Source: an uncultured Arenicella sp.
GTDB taxonomy: Bacteria > Pseudomonadota > Gammaproteobacteria > Arenicellales > Arenicellaceae
Assembly: GCA_938048185.1 (NCBI GenBank)
Contig: CALIVT010000001.1
Span: forward strand, 62,001-126,000
Direction of reading: 5' to 3'
Length of the DNA: 64,000 nucleotides
Program-made: the position numbers and the translations under genes
Notes under the pieces: generated by a model
The model's input: the letters and a program-made list of their open reading frames with translations, nothing else
Told to the model about the DNA's origin: nothing
The model's database searches: none
Shown: piece by piece, positions 9,301 to 18,089 of the stretch
Numbering within the stretch: position 1 is the first letter of the stretch
Layout: every line of letters begins with the position of its first letter

Positions 9301-9725
9301 TCGCTGGCTCTCTTAAGCGTGGAGGTAGGTCTTATTGTACGGTTCAATTTGATACAGGTGAATACGCAAAATGCGAACGCGACCGTCAGTGCTGGCGCGA
9401 TCGTAACAATGATGTTAGGTGTGTTGACTAGGCTGTGAGCCATGTAGAGACAACTCCCGGTAAGCCCTATTGTGAACATTGCCGGCAGTAAAAATCTCCA
9501 TAAAGAAGTGTGCATACGTCGATACAGCCATGTCACTATGTAGACCATGACTAGGGTGATTATAAAACTGGCGCTACCCTGAGTAAGGCCCGATATTACG
9601 CCCACGCTTGAATCGGCGGCGCGATTGACATAGTAAGCCCAGCCTCCCCACAGTAAGAAGGCAAAGAGTGCGGAGGTTAAATTGAATTTCCAGCTTGTCC
9701 CTAGAGTCTGATGGGAGATGCCCAT
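9297..9725 (-). CDS. small membrane protein, paralogue of 134-535
   Basis: First gene of the leftward lipid operon, overlapping the phosphotransferase gene by four bases. The 142-residue product has about four hydrophobic segments and matches the protein at 134-535 in helix 1 (FLLWGGWAYYVN) and helix 2 (SASFIITLVM). A longer TTG start at 9797 exists. The ATG at 9725 is preferred because it gives a length and N-terminus like the paralogue. The function is unknown, but tight linkage suggests a partner in lipid synthesis or transport. Confidence 0.75.
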   Translation of the reverse strand: MGISHQTLGTSWKFNLTSALFAFLLWGGWAYYVNRAADSSVGVISGLTQGSASFIITLVMVYIVTWLYRRMHTSLWRFLLPAMFTIGLTGSCLYMAHSLVNTPNIIVTIAPALTVAFAFCVFTCIKLNRTIRPTSTLKRASE

Positions 9726-9893
9726 AGTCAGTATTATTATCAGCGAGCTAAGTTTCGAATACCCAGAATAAACTGTCTGCCAGATTACTTCGAGCAAATT
9801 ATAAGATTATTTACTCTAACAGTCTTAGCGCGACATTCAGTGCTAGAGTAAACGAACTTTCTGGCTAACGAATATTTGGAAAGTGAACACGCA

Positions 9894-9923
9894 TAAAAAA
9901 GGCGAGCTAAAAACCAGCTCGCC
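9894..9923 (-). terminator. rho-independent terminator of the 9992-10312 gene
   Basis: An 8-bp perfect stem (GGCGAGCT with AGCTCGCC, seven-base loop) is followed on the minus strand by a T-run. It lies about 70 bp past the stop codon of the small exported protein gene. Confidence 0.85.
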
Positions 9924-9991
9924 TCGCTAAGTGATTATTAAACTTGCTAAGTGCTTATCAAAAAGGCATCGAAAAAGCTATCGATTCAATT

Positions 9992-10312
9992 TTAACGTGC
10001 GCTTACGAATTCCGCCCACATTACCTCGCCCGATTGGTCAATTTTACATGTCACCAGGCCAAGGTCGGTGCCCGCAACTTTGCTCGATAGCTTCATTCGA
10101 TATTCACGAGTTGAGTCAGAAGCGTCGTGGTCCATTTGATTCGCATCGTTGCTCGGTGATGTGACGCTCATTGACTTAATGTTTACCTGTTTCGAAGCCA
10201 AGGCTGATAACGCGCAGCGGCCTAAGTCCTTATCGACATTGGCGACTGCGTTCGTAGTGGCAAATGCCCCTATAGTTGAGATTGAGAGTAAAAGTGTTTG
10301 AAGTTTAGTCAT
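9992..10312 (-). CDS. small exported protein of unknown function
   Basis: The 106-residue product begins with a Sec signal peptide that ends near TNAVAN. The mature part has two Cys (in GRCALSAL and VTCKIDQSG) that could form one disulfide. I do not recognise a family. The gene is monocistronic, with its own terminator at 9894-9923, and its promoter should lie in the 10313-10703 gap. Confidence 0.75.
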   Translation of the reverse strand: MTKLQTLLLSISTIGAFATTNAVANVDKDLGRCALSALASKQVNIKSMSVTSPSNDANQMDHDASDSTREYRMKLSSKVAGTDLGLVTCKIDQSGEVMWAEFVSAR

Positions 10313-10703
10313 AGCAATTTCTCCATTGTGGATGAGTTCACGAAAATAAAATTACTAAACAAATTGATACACGCCATTGCACATGCAATCAGTCAGCCCT
10401 TATTAAATTACGCCTCAAAGCCGCATAGCGGAAATGACTATTTTTTATAAGGGAGATGTTGGTTGGTTATTTGAGTGCGTTACTTCACCTGTCGAACGTT
10501 CGATAACCGATTGTTTTCAGTTTGCAAAACGCACGCTTGTGGTAGCTAAGATCCTGGCCGGTTTGGTTGGCTATGCGTACGTATTATGGCAAGGCCGATG
10601 TTCCCCAAAATGTAAATGCGTATATCGCTTTGGCTAGCCTTTACAAGTGTTTTAGCCAGGCATAACATGAATTTTTCTTAAACAAGTTAATAACGGTGAT
10701 GTC
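10313..10703. other. intergenic region without a supported gene
   Basis: About 390 bp between divergent genes. A 67-residue frame at 10434-10637 has an implausible composition and no relatives I recognise, so it is not called. Promoters for both flanking genes must lie here, but no convincing box is evident. Confidence 0.5.
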
Positions 10704-11780
10704 TTGAAGAAACAACTGATTCGGATATGCCTACTGGTCGCGTTGGTTGTTGTGTTCGCGGTCGCAACTAGCTTTTTCTTAAGCCCACAAAAAACCAACC
10801 CGTTCCTTAATGCGAATGGTGAGGGGTTAGAAAATTCTATTGCTGAGATTCGCGACGTTACTTTAAACGGAGTTTCTCAACGTATATTGATTCGGGGTGT
10901 TGACGTGAACAACCCAGTTTTGTTGCACCTTCACGGCGGCCCAGGCGGGGCTGATCAAGCAATCGTAAGGTCGAACAGTAAAACACTCGAAGATATATTT
11001 ACCGTGGTCTATTGGGATCAACGCGGGGCGGGCGCGTCGTATTCAAGTTCGGTGGCAGCCGACGATTTATCCTTAGATCAGATAGTCGCTGATGGTGTCG
11101 TGCTCTCTGAAACCTTACGTCAGGAATTCAAGAAGGATAAAATTTACCTTCAAGGTCATTCTTGGGGAACTTTGGTCGGCGTGCACATGATCGCGAAAGC
11201 GCCTGATTTATATCATGCTTACTTCGGTATTGGACAAATCGCGCATTCTAAGCGAGCGGAGTTGCTGTCATTTAGTTATACGATGAATGCGGCCAAAATT
11301 GCGAATGATAAGAAGACAATGAATAAGTTGGCTGAGCTGGGTTCACCACCCTACGAGAACGATCAGCGCTGGATCGATTCAGTGATGCAAGAACGAGTAT
11401 TGATGCAGCCGTATGAGGTGCCTAACCAGAGGCCTTTTTTAAGCCTTGCGGCGATTTATAAAAACTTTGTGTTCTATCCGGAGTACTCGCTTAGCGACAA
11501 ACTCAACTCGCTAGCGGGCAGCAAGCTTTCCTTACAAGCCCTTTGGATGGAAGCAATAAATGCAAACTTGTTTATAACTCATCCGACGCTTCCCGTTCCG
11601 GTTTATTTTTTTCAAGGTAAGTACGATCAACATACTGTGACCGAAGTTGCCAAAGATTACTTTGATGCCGTAGAGGCACCGCACAAAGAGTATTTTAGTT
11701 TCGATAATTCCGCACATTGGCCGCACCTAAAAGAAGAGCAAAAGTATCGAGAAATAGTAAAAAAAATCGTAGCGCAATAA
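10704..11780 (+). CDS. alpha/beta hydrolase, proline iminopeptidase-like
   Basis: A serine hydrolase of 358 residues with an N-terminal membrane anchor (residues 6-27). The oxyanion loop is HGGPGG (77-82), the nucleophile elbow GHSWG puts the catalytic Ser at 153, and the acid and base fit Asp in FQGKYDQHT and His in NSAHWPH. These are hallmarks of the peptidase S33 group, though many members hydrolyse esters or amides instead. The start is TTG at 10704. No in-frame ATG gives the complete anchor, so TTG is accepted with some doubt. Confidence 0.85.
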   Translation: MKKQLIRICLLVALVVVFAVATSFFLSPQKTNPFLNANGEGLENSIAEIRDVTLNGVSQRILIRGVDVNNPVLLHLHGGPGGADQAIVRSNSKTLEDIFTVVYWDQRGAGASYSSSVAADDLSLDQIVADGVVLSETLRQEFKKDKIYLQGHSWGTLVGVHMIAKAPDLYHAYFGIGQIAHSKRAELLSFSYTMNAAKIANDKKTMNKLAELGSPPYENDQRWIDSVMQERVLMQPYEVPNQRPFLSLAAIYKNFVFYPEYSLSDKLNSLAGSKLSLQALWMEAINANLFITHPTLPVPVYFFQGKYDQHTVTEVAKDYFDAVEAPHKEYFSFDNSAHWPHLKEEQKYREIVKKIVAQ

Positions 11781-12032
11781 TGTCGTCTATGAAAAGGCTA
11801 AAGCTGATTTCCCAGTCTCGTTCTAAGCTTGCAGCGCTTCCCACAGAGTTACGTGTGCGAGTCTGTATGCCGTGAAGTTTCCCGTACGGTTGAGCTTGGA
11901 ATCACCGCTTTACCTTTTTCTCAACAATATTGATTATACTAGTGTATATCTCAGTCGCTAAACCATAGCGTTTATTTGGACGCTCTAGCGCGAGAACATG
12001 TTTTAACCACCTACTCACATTCGGAGATTATT

Positions 12033-12551
12033 ATGGTTCAGATCACGCTTAACGGAAAAATTATGTCGTTGGATGCCGATCCGGCAATGCCGTTACTTTA
12101 TGCAATCAGGGATATTGCTCAGCTGACTGGAACTAAGTTTGGGTGTGGGTTGGGGCTCTGCGGAGCCTGCACTGTTCATCTTGATGGTCAGGCAATTCGC
12201 TCGTGCGTTACGCCGTTGTCGGCGGCGATTGATAAGCGCGTTACGACCATCGAGGGCTTGGCTAACGGAATCAATGTCGAAACGCCGATGCATCCAGTGC
12301 AAGAGGCGTGGCTCGACAACAAAGTGCCACAGTGTGGCTATTGTCAGCCCGGACAGATGATGAGTGCGGCAGCTCTATTAGCGAGTAATTCGGCTCCCAC
12401 CGATGATGACATTGATACGGCGATGCAAGGCAATATTTGTCGTTGTGGTACGTATCCTCGGATCCGAAAAGCGATCAAGCAAGCAGCCAAAACACTTCAA
12501 TCAAATCAATCCAACGCTGTTAATGCTCGTGAACAAGAGGTGCAATCATGA
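12033..12551 (+). CDS. [2Fe-2S] subunit of a molybdenum hydroxylase (IorA-like)
   Basis: Electron-transfer subunit of an aldehyde or isoquinoline oxidoreductase-type complex, 172 residues. It carries the plant-type cluster cysteines Cys38, Cys43, Cys46 and Cys58, and the second cluster cysteines Cys101, Cys104, Cys136 and Cys138 in CGYCQPGQ and [11 protein letters not shown]. The ATG at 12033 follows a GGAG site and matches the family's N-terminus, so the longer frame from 11976 is not used. The next gene, encoding the Mo subunit, overlaps by four bases. Confidence 0.93.
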   Translation: MVQITLNGKIMSLDADPAMPLLYAIRDIAQLTGTKFGCGLGLCGACTVHLDGQAIRSCVTPLSAAIDKRVTTIEGLANGINVETPMHPVQEAWLDNKVPQCGYCQPGQMMSAAALLASNSAPTDDDIDTAMQGNICRCGTYPRIRKAIKQAAKTLQSNQSNAVNAREQEVQS

Positions 12552-14863
12552 GTGCCTTTAAAAAGCTTAATCGACGAGACTTTATGTTGATGACTGGCAA
12601 GGCCGCTGGCACCCTAGTGATTGGCACCAGTTTAGCGAGTTGCGCGGTATCAAATCGCGCTGACACAGCAAAGAAGCAGGGGGCAGACGGCGAGGCATCA
12701 AGTGCGGGTAAGCTGTCGAGCACAACCGAGGGTGACCTTGGTGTTTTTGTCAATATTAGTGCCACTGGTGACGTCGATATTATTTGCCATCGCGCTGAGA
12801 TGGGGCAGGGCATATTAACCAGCGTGCCGCAAATAATTGCCGAGGAGCTTGGTGCCGATTGGGAGCGTGTCACCGCGGTGTTGGGTAACGCAGATGCACG
12901 TTATGGTAATCAAAACACCGGTGGCTCGGCGTCGATTCGACTTCACATTGAACATATTCGCCAAATGGGGGCAGTGGCACGTGACATGCTTGAGCACGCT
13001 GCTGCGGACGTATGGGCAGTCGAAAAAAATTCAGTAAAAACGGAACAACATCATGTAGTACATGCTAAAACTGGCCGTAAACTTGGTTTTGGTGAGCTTG
13101 CGTTGTCAGCCTCGAAATTGCCAATACCTGATGCAAAAACTCTCACTCTAAAAGAGTCGTCTGAGTTTTCTATAATTGGCACTGACGTCAAATTGCAAGG
13201 CCTAGAGAAAATTCTTACCGGTCAGGCTATTTACGCACAAGACATTCAGTTACCGGGCTTGTTGATTGCCAGCATTGAACGTCCACCGGTTGTGGGTGGT
13301 AAAGTTAAATCGTTTGACGCTGCAGAGGCTAAGAAGGTTGCCGGAGTGGTCGATGTCATACGACTTAAAGATCGAGAATTTCCGACGAATGTTAACCCAG
13401 TTTCCGGCGTAGCGGTGCTGGCCAACAATACATGGGCGGCAGTTGAAGGCCGCAAAAAGCTCAAAGTTGAATGGGAACATGGCGACAATGCTGATCACAA
13501 TTCCGACGTTTACAAAGCCGATCTCATCAAGAAAGTTAACGCCAGGGCGAAGCCGGTCAGACTAGAGGGTGCCGATATTTACGCGCACGACTTTGACGCA
13601 ACTAAGACGGTCGAAGCGACTTACACCGTTCCTTACCATCATCATATGTCGATGGAGACACCTGCGGCCACTGCGGTAATTGATGACAATGGTCGCTGCC
13701 AGGTTTGGAGTGGTACTCAGGCGCCTCAATGGGGCAAGGGCCTAGTGTTTGCTGAGCTTGGTTTAGACGCCGAGAAAGATGCCGATAAAGTCGAATTCAA
13801 TACTACGCTAATGGGCGGTGCCTTTGGCCGCAAGAGTAAGAATGATTTCACTATTGAAGCAGTCGAACTTGCTAAGGCCAGTGGCCAGCCAGTGAAGGTT
13901 GTGTGGAGCCGAGAAGACGATGTGCAGCACGGTTTCTATCACTCGATTGCAGCGAACTATTTTAAAGCTGAATTAAACGATGACAAGCGCTGTGATTATT
14001 GGTTACAACGCGTGGCCGCGCCACCCATTGGTTGGATATTTGATAACACGGCTACGTATCTTTCAGATGGAGACTTATCACTGGGCTTTGCTGACGCGCC
14101 ATTTGATGTGCCGAATATGGCGTTTGAAAATCAAGAGGTTTCAACACACGTGCGAACGGGTTGGCTGCGTTCAGTCGGTAATATAAATAACGCCTTTGGT
14201 CTTGGTAGTTTTGTTGATGAGCTTGCCGATAAAGCAGGCATCTCAACCCGCCAAATGTGGATGAACTTGATGGGCGAAGATCGAATTTTCGATCCACGTA
14301 AAGAAGGCTTTGAGGGTTATACACATTACGGACAAAAAGGTGAAGAACACTTATTAGATATATCCAGATTCAAAGCAGTTCTTAACGAAGTGACACAAAA
14401 AAGTAACGCTGAAGAGTCGTTGCCCGACGGTCAAGGTTGGGGCATTAGCGTGGCGGCTAGCTTTAATTCTTACGCCGCTGCAGCGACCAAAGTCGCAGTG
14501 ATTGATGGAACGGTCGAAGTGTTAGAAATGCACACCGCAATAGATTGCGGTTTGATCATCACTCCAGACCGAGTTGTTTCGCAAATGGAAGGCGCCATGA
14601 TTATGGGGTTATCAATGACACTTGAAAGCGAAATTACTGTTAAAGACGGAAAAATTGTACAGAATAATTTTTACGACTACCCGGTCTCAAGAATTAATAA
14701 AGTACCGTCATTGCATGTGCACCTGATTCGATCAGACAAAGCCCCGGGTGGTGTTGGTGAGCCAGGTTTGCCTCCGATATTGCCGAGCATCGTAAACGCT
14801 ATTTTCCATGCATCGGGAACACGCGTGCGGAACTTGCCAGTTGCCAAGGTGCTGAGAGTCTAG
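12548..14863 (+). CDS. molybdopterin-binding subunit of aldehyde/xanthine oxidase family, Tat-exported
   Basis: Catalytic subunit of a periplasmic molybdenum hydroxylase (IorB-like), 771 residues. The N-terminus has a twin-arginine signal (LNRRDFMLM, Arg9-Arg10) and then LASC, so it may even be a Tat lipoprotein. Family signatures include the [13 protein letters not shown] cofactor loop and the C-terminal VGEPGLPP, whose Glu is the expected catalytic base. It pairs with the [2Fe-2S] subunit by ATGA overlap. No FAD subunit or cytochrome is adjacent, as in IorAB enzymes whose electron acceptor is encoded elsewhere. The substrate cannot be told from sequence. Confidence 0.93.
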   Translation: MSAFKKLNRRDFMLMTGKAAGTLVIGTSLASCAVSNRADTAKKQGADGEASSAGKLSSTTEGDLGVFVNISATGDVDIICHRAEMGQGILTSVPQIIAEELGADWERVTAVLGNADARYGNQNTGGSASIRLHIEHIRQMGAVARDMLEHAAADVWAVEKNSVKTEQHHVVHAKTGRKLGFGELALSASKLPIPDAKTLTLKESSEFSIIGTDVKLQGLEKILTGQAIYAQDIQLPGLLIASIERPPVVGGKVKSFDAAEAKKVAGVVDVIRLKDREFPTNVNPVSGVAVLANNTWAAVEGRKKLKVEWEHGDNADHNSDVYKADLIKKVNARAKPVRLEGADIYAHDFDATKTVEATYTVPYHHHMSMETPAATAVIDDNGRCQVWSGTQAPQWGKGLVFAELGLDAEKDADKVEFNTTLMGGAFGRKSKNDFTIEAVELAKASGQPVKVVWSREDDVQHGFYHSIAANYFKAELNDDKRCDYWLQRVAAPPIGWIFDNTATYLSDGDLSLGFADAPFDVPNMAFENQEVSTHVRTGWLRSVGNINNAFGLGSFVDELADKAGISTRQMWMNLMGEDRIFDPRKEGFEGYTHYGQKGEEHLLDISRFKAVLNEVTQKSNAEESLPDGQGWGISVAASFNSYAAAATKVAVIDGTVEVLEMHTAIDCGLIITPDRVVSQMEGAMIMGLSMTLESEITVKDGKIVQNNFYDYPVSRINKVPSLHVHLIRSDKAPGGVGEPGLPPILPSIVNAIFHASGTRVRNLPVAKVLRV

Positions 14864-14877
14864 CGTTGCTTCACTTT

Positions 14878-15939
14878 CTAAGAATGTTCAAACTTAGCTC
14901 GATACCAATCAAGAGCGGCGTCAAAGCTTGATTGGTATTGGCTGTAAACCTCAGCGTTTACGGCATCCCTCTCGCTCGCGCTAAACTGCCGATTGTTTAC
15001 TTTTGAATGATATTTGAAATTATCTTCGATTGACCTATCAAGCGCTATCGGAGACAGCTTAAGATCCAGTCTTTGTGCTATTTTTTCGAGACATTGCGGG
15101 GTGTCATTAATTAACTCATTATAGCGGCAATCAAGCCGGTGGGCGCTGTCTACGAGCGAACGAATTCGACAAAAAGCGCGTTGTTGAATGGCGTAGGCGA
15201 TTAGTGATAAACGCATAAATAAATCTACGGTTTGAGCTTGGCTGTCTTCAACCTCACTTATGGTGCCGGCGTATTCGGGAAACGCGGTGCTTAAATGTCT
15301 CAGTAACGAGTAGGTGTATTGAACGCGTTCACTGCCGCCTCGAAAAACCGCTGTTAGGTATTCTTCTGGAGTACTCGACAACAACACCGCGCGAGACTCG
15401 TCATTATCAAGCATTAGCTCAGTAAGCATTGAGTTGACCCAGTTCGATGGCTTAATGATCGTTGGCTCTGATGTATTCCACTGGTTTTTAAATTGATCGA
15501 GAACAAACCCAATCAGCTTTCGCCATTGGGAACGATTACAATACAGTTGAGTCTCTTTAGCCTTAATTTGGGCAAGCTGTAATAAGATATTAGGTTCTTT
15601 GTAGCTGAATGCCTTGCCCTCAATGTCGAGCACGCGTGCCAGCAAGGTTGAACCGCAAAACGAGGTATGGAACACAAAGCGATTCGGTTGTTCTGTCTTT
15701 GGGGTGCGCGCATGCCACGCCATCGCCTCATCAAATGGAACTTGCCAAACGGTTTCGTCAACTGAGAGTGGTGAGCGGCCATCGATAAAAGACGTGTCTG
15801 ACAATGTTTCACGCGTGGTTTGCAAAAAATCGAAGGTGCTCTTTTTTACATCTATGCTGTGTAGCATGTAGGCCGTTGATTCGAGAATTTCTTGGCGTTG
15901 GCTCGCGGCTGAGAGAACACGGTTATACTGATTGATCAT
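14878..15939 (-). CDS. sulfotransferase-like protein
   Basis: The 353-residue cytosolic protein has a PAPS-binding-type loop, FHTSFCGSTLLARVL (residues 90-104), which fits the 5'-phosphosulfate loop of sulfotransferases with a Ser/Thr-rich P-loop. A later segment (EPTIIKPSNWVNSM and SSTPEEYLTAVFRGG) fits the 3'-phosphate region. Such stand-alone bacterial members are poorly characterised and substrates are unknown. Two adjacent palindromes lie right before its start codon. It converges with the molybdenum hydroxylase genes. Confidence 0.75.
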   Translation of the reverse strand: MINQYNRVLSAASQRQEILESTAYMLHSIDVKKSTFDFLQTTRETLSDTSFIDGRSPLSVDETVWQVPFDEAMAWHARTPKTEQPNRFVFHTSFCGSTLLARVLDIEGKAFSYKEPNILLQLAQIKAKETQLYCNRSQWRKLIGFVLDQFKNQWNTSEPTIIKPSNWVNSMLTELMLDNDESRAVLLSSTPEEYLTAVFRGGSERVQYTYSLLRHLSTAFPEYAGTISEVEDSQAQTVDLFMRLSLIAYAIQQRAFCRIRSLVDSAHRLDCRYNELINDTPQCLEKIAQRLDLKLSPIALDRSIEDNFKYHSKVNNRQFSASERDAVNAEVYSQYQSSFDAALDWYRAKFEHS

Positions 15940-15949
15940 TCTTTATTTC

Positions 15950-15970
15950 ATTGGTAGCAATGCTACCAAT
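15950..15970. promoter_or_regulatory. 21-bp palindrome before the sulfotransferase-like gene
   Basis: Ten-base arms (ATTGGTAGCA and TGCTACCAAT) around a single central base, ten bases upstream of the ATG on the minus strand. The position fits an operator or a leader hairpin that hides the ribosome site. Confidence 0.5.
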
Positions 15971-15979
15971 GGCCCGTTG

Positions 15980-16001
15980 GTATTTATGTTTCCATAAATA
16001 C
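15980..16001. promoter_or_regulatory. second inverted repeat in the same leader
   Basis: GTATTTATG and CATAAATAC are perfect complements with a four-base loop (TTTC). It sits nine bases from the first palindrome. The spacing suggests a common regulatory function. It could also help end transcription of the gene at 16064-17479 from the other side, though no T-run fits well. Confidence 0.45.
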
Positions 16002-16063
16002 TTAGATGCAGAATGTTCTCGTTTGGATTCGTCTATTTTGAACTTTTTACGTTTATAAAAGCC

Positions 16064-17479
16064 TTAGCGCTGTTCATGAATTTCGAGCTCTACTACGTAT
16101 ACATCGACCGAGCCGCTATTGTTCCAATCAGAGCTAAATAGCACGCGGGTGCCGCTGGGGCTCAATACCGGGTGTGGCTCAGCAAAGTAGCCAATCGAAC
16201 CGCGTCGGCCAGTAGCTCTATGGTGGGCGATACGACAAACCTCTGATTTACTCGGGTCGGTGTTTACCAAATACAACTCTTGCTCTAGAAGCGTATCACC
16301 CTCGATGCCATAACCAACACTCGAGACCGCCGCCCAGCCGGGTCGGCGATGAGCGACTGCGCTAATGTGAGTGCCTGAGAGAGTGTATGGGTAACCGTTC
16401 GACGGCCCAACAAGCACTCGACAACTGGCATTGTTAACATCATGCACCACAACGCTGCCAATACCGTTGCCACAACGATTATTTTGGTTTGCGTCAAATG
16501 CAACAGCGAAGTAGGCGTCGTTGCCATTGTAGAGCCGCCCTAAACTCGAGTGCTCATTAACTGTGCCTAGGTCAAGCACGCGTTCTACCGAAAGCCGGCT
16601 GTTTAGAATCTGACCTTGGTGGTATAACAAATCGCCGCTGGGGAACGCTTGGGGCGCATTAGACTCCGAAGGGCGGGCTAATAGCGTAATGGTGTCACTT
16701 GAACGTCGATAGCTAAAGCCCGTCGTGCCACAGCGCAACCCGAATACGTTATCGTCGTATGACAGCATTTGCACATCGTTCCCCGCGGTAATGCCATCGT
16801 CATCAGCGCAGATACCGTTCAAGTCCTTGATGAGTTCATGCTCTCGGGTTCGTACGTTATAGCTCATCAATTCATTGCCTTTTAATTGATAACTACCTTG
16901 GGCCGTCTTTACAGATTGACCAACGGCTTTGTTAGGGTAGTAAAGCAGATCAGGGCTATCAGTGCTCCAGAATAGCTGCTCAATATCGGCGGGTGTTAGG
17001 TTCAAACGTTCAATTAACTCGTAGCTCTGCCCGTCGTATAAATAGTGGCCCGCGCCCCGATGCCATAACACCATTAACGACTCGTCTGCGTTCCATGCTT
17101 GAATCGTGCTGTACAGTGTTTTGATGATACCGCTTGCCAATAGAGACGAATCACTAATGCGGGTAATGTTGCTGCCGAAAACCGCATCAACATAAGACTC
17201 ACCGGCCGCCGGTTTGGACATTGACCGCATCGGCCGATCTTGCTTGTCGTTAACCGCAAAGCCGCTGCACAGTGAAGCAGTGCTAAGCGTGTCAGTTTTT
17301 GTTGCCGCCAGAATCGGCGGCATCATCAATAATAGGTCGTCGTCAACGCCAGATTGCGCCGACGCGATATCACTAAGCAACGGTGCGAGAACGAATACAT
17401 ATTTCGCTAGACAAACGGCGCGCTTAGGCTTTTCCCAATACGTTAGGTGAGCGTGCGGTTCGATGCTGGTGTAGGCCAT
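16064..17479 (-). CDS. exported TolB-like beta-propeller protein
   Basis: A 471-residue protein with an N-terminal extension and a hydrophobic signal segment ending near IASAQS. The remainder consists of WD40/PD40-like blades, for example FWSTDSPDLLYYPN and EPHPVLSPSGTRVLFSSDW, the latter typical of TolB and oligogalacturonate-lyase-type propellers. No catalytic residues are evident, so binding or structural use is likely. The ATG at 17479 is used, but a start closer to the hydrophobic segment is possible. Confidence 0.75.
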   Translation of the reverse strand: MAYTSIEPHAHLTYWEKPKRAVCLAKYVFVLAPLLSDIASAQSGVDDDLLLMMPPILAATKTDTLSTASLCSGFAVNDKQDRPMRSMSKPAAGESYVDAVFGSNITRISDSSLLASGIIKTLYSTIQAWNADESLMVLWHRGAGHYLYDGQSYELIERLNLTPADIEQLFWSTDSPDLLYYPNKAVGQSVKTAQGSYQLKGNELMSYNVRTREHELIKDLNGICADDDGITAGNDVQMLSYDDNVFGLRCGTTGFSYRRSSDTITLLARPSESNAPQAFPSGDLLYHQGQILNSRLSVERVLDLGTVNEHSSLGRLYNGNDAYFAVAFDANQNNRCGNGIGSVVVHDVNNASCRVLVGPSNGYPYTLSGTHISAVAHRRPGWAAVSSVGYGIEGDTLLEQELYLVNTDPSKSEVCRIAHHRATGRRGSIGYFAEPHPVLSPSGTRVLFSSDWNNSGSVDVYVVELEIHEQR

Positions 17480-17724
17480 AACAACGATCGTAGCATGGCC
17501 TCAAGACTGCCTTGATACAGGTGACGGTTTAATAATATCAAGGTGGGTCTACTTTCGTTCTCTATGTTGCTCTAGCGATGAGAATTATAAAAAGCACTAT
17601 GCGAGAAAGATGATGGCTACTCTATTGTTAGTTGATAGCCATCAGGTATTTTCATGTTTTTGCCGAATCAATTAGGGCCAGATAAACGATAGAGGGTTGG
17701 ACGAATACTTTTCATCATCACTCA
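17480..17724. other. intergenic region with an inverted repeat
   Basis: No gene is supported. CCTTGATA (17510-17517) and TATCAAGG (17536-17543) are perfect complements 18 bases apart, 30 bp upstream of the propeller gene, and could be an operator. Confidence 0.4.
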
Positions 17725-18043
17725 TTATGAAAAACCACACTTTCTCACCGGGTCTCGGGTCATTGAGCGTTGGACCTCAGCAAGGCAAACGTCATTGTCA
17801 TTCTTATCTTCTGGTCTGAGACTTACACAATAGCTCGTTTCTGCTTCACCAATAATATTTATCAGCAGAGTAGTCAGCCAATTCTGATACTGGGTCTAAC
17901 TGGTCACCCTTAAATTTAGCGAAATCTGGCTCATTTTGAAAAGCGACTCCAATTCGTTGATTCTGACTGAGCGAGATATTTACGTTCGAAAGTCGCTGAT
18001 TTGATTGATCGTCGCTGTTGAATACAGTGTCTCCCTTCAACAA
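17725..18043 (-). pseudogene. frameshifted remnant of an unknown protein
   Basis: On the minus strand, a 65-codon frame (18043 to 17846, ending SADKYYW) is followed in the next frame, without gap, by an open stretch that reads INIIGEAETSYCVSLRPED and continues to a stop at 17725. Both parts have natural protein composition, including two Cys in the second part. A single-base change near 17850 would join them into about 105 residues. I do not recognise the family and no signal peptide is seen, so the 5' end is probably missing too. Confidence 0.4.
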
Positions 18044-18089
18044 TAGAAAATTAGTGAAGTCTGTAAAGTGATTAAAAAGTGTGGGTTAG

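Noticed and set aside
10434-10637. 67-residue frame
   Set aside because: Low-quality composition, no signal or motif, and no neighbour to which it would belong.
12093-12360. Several frames overlapping the Mo hydroxylase genes
   Set aside because: They are shadows of well-supported genes in other frames.
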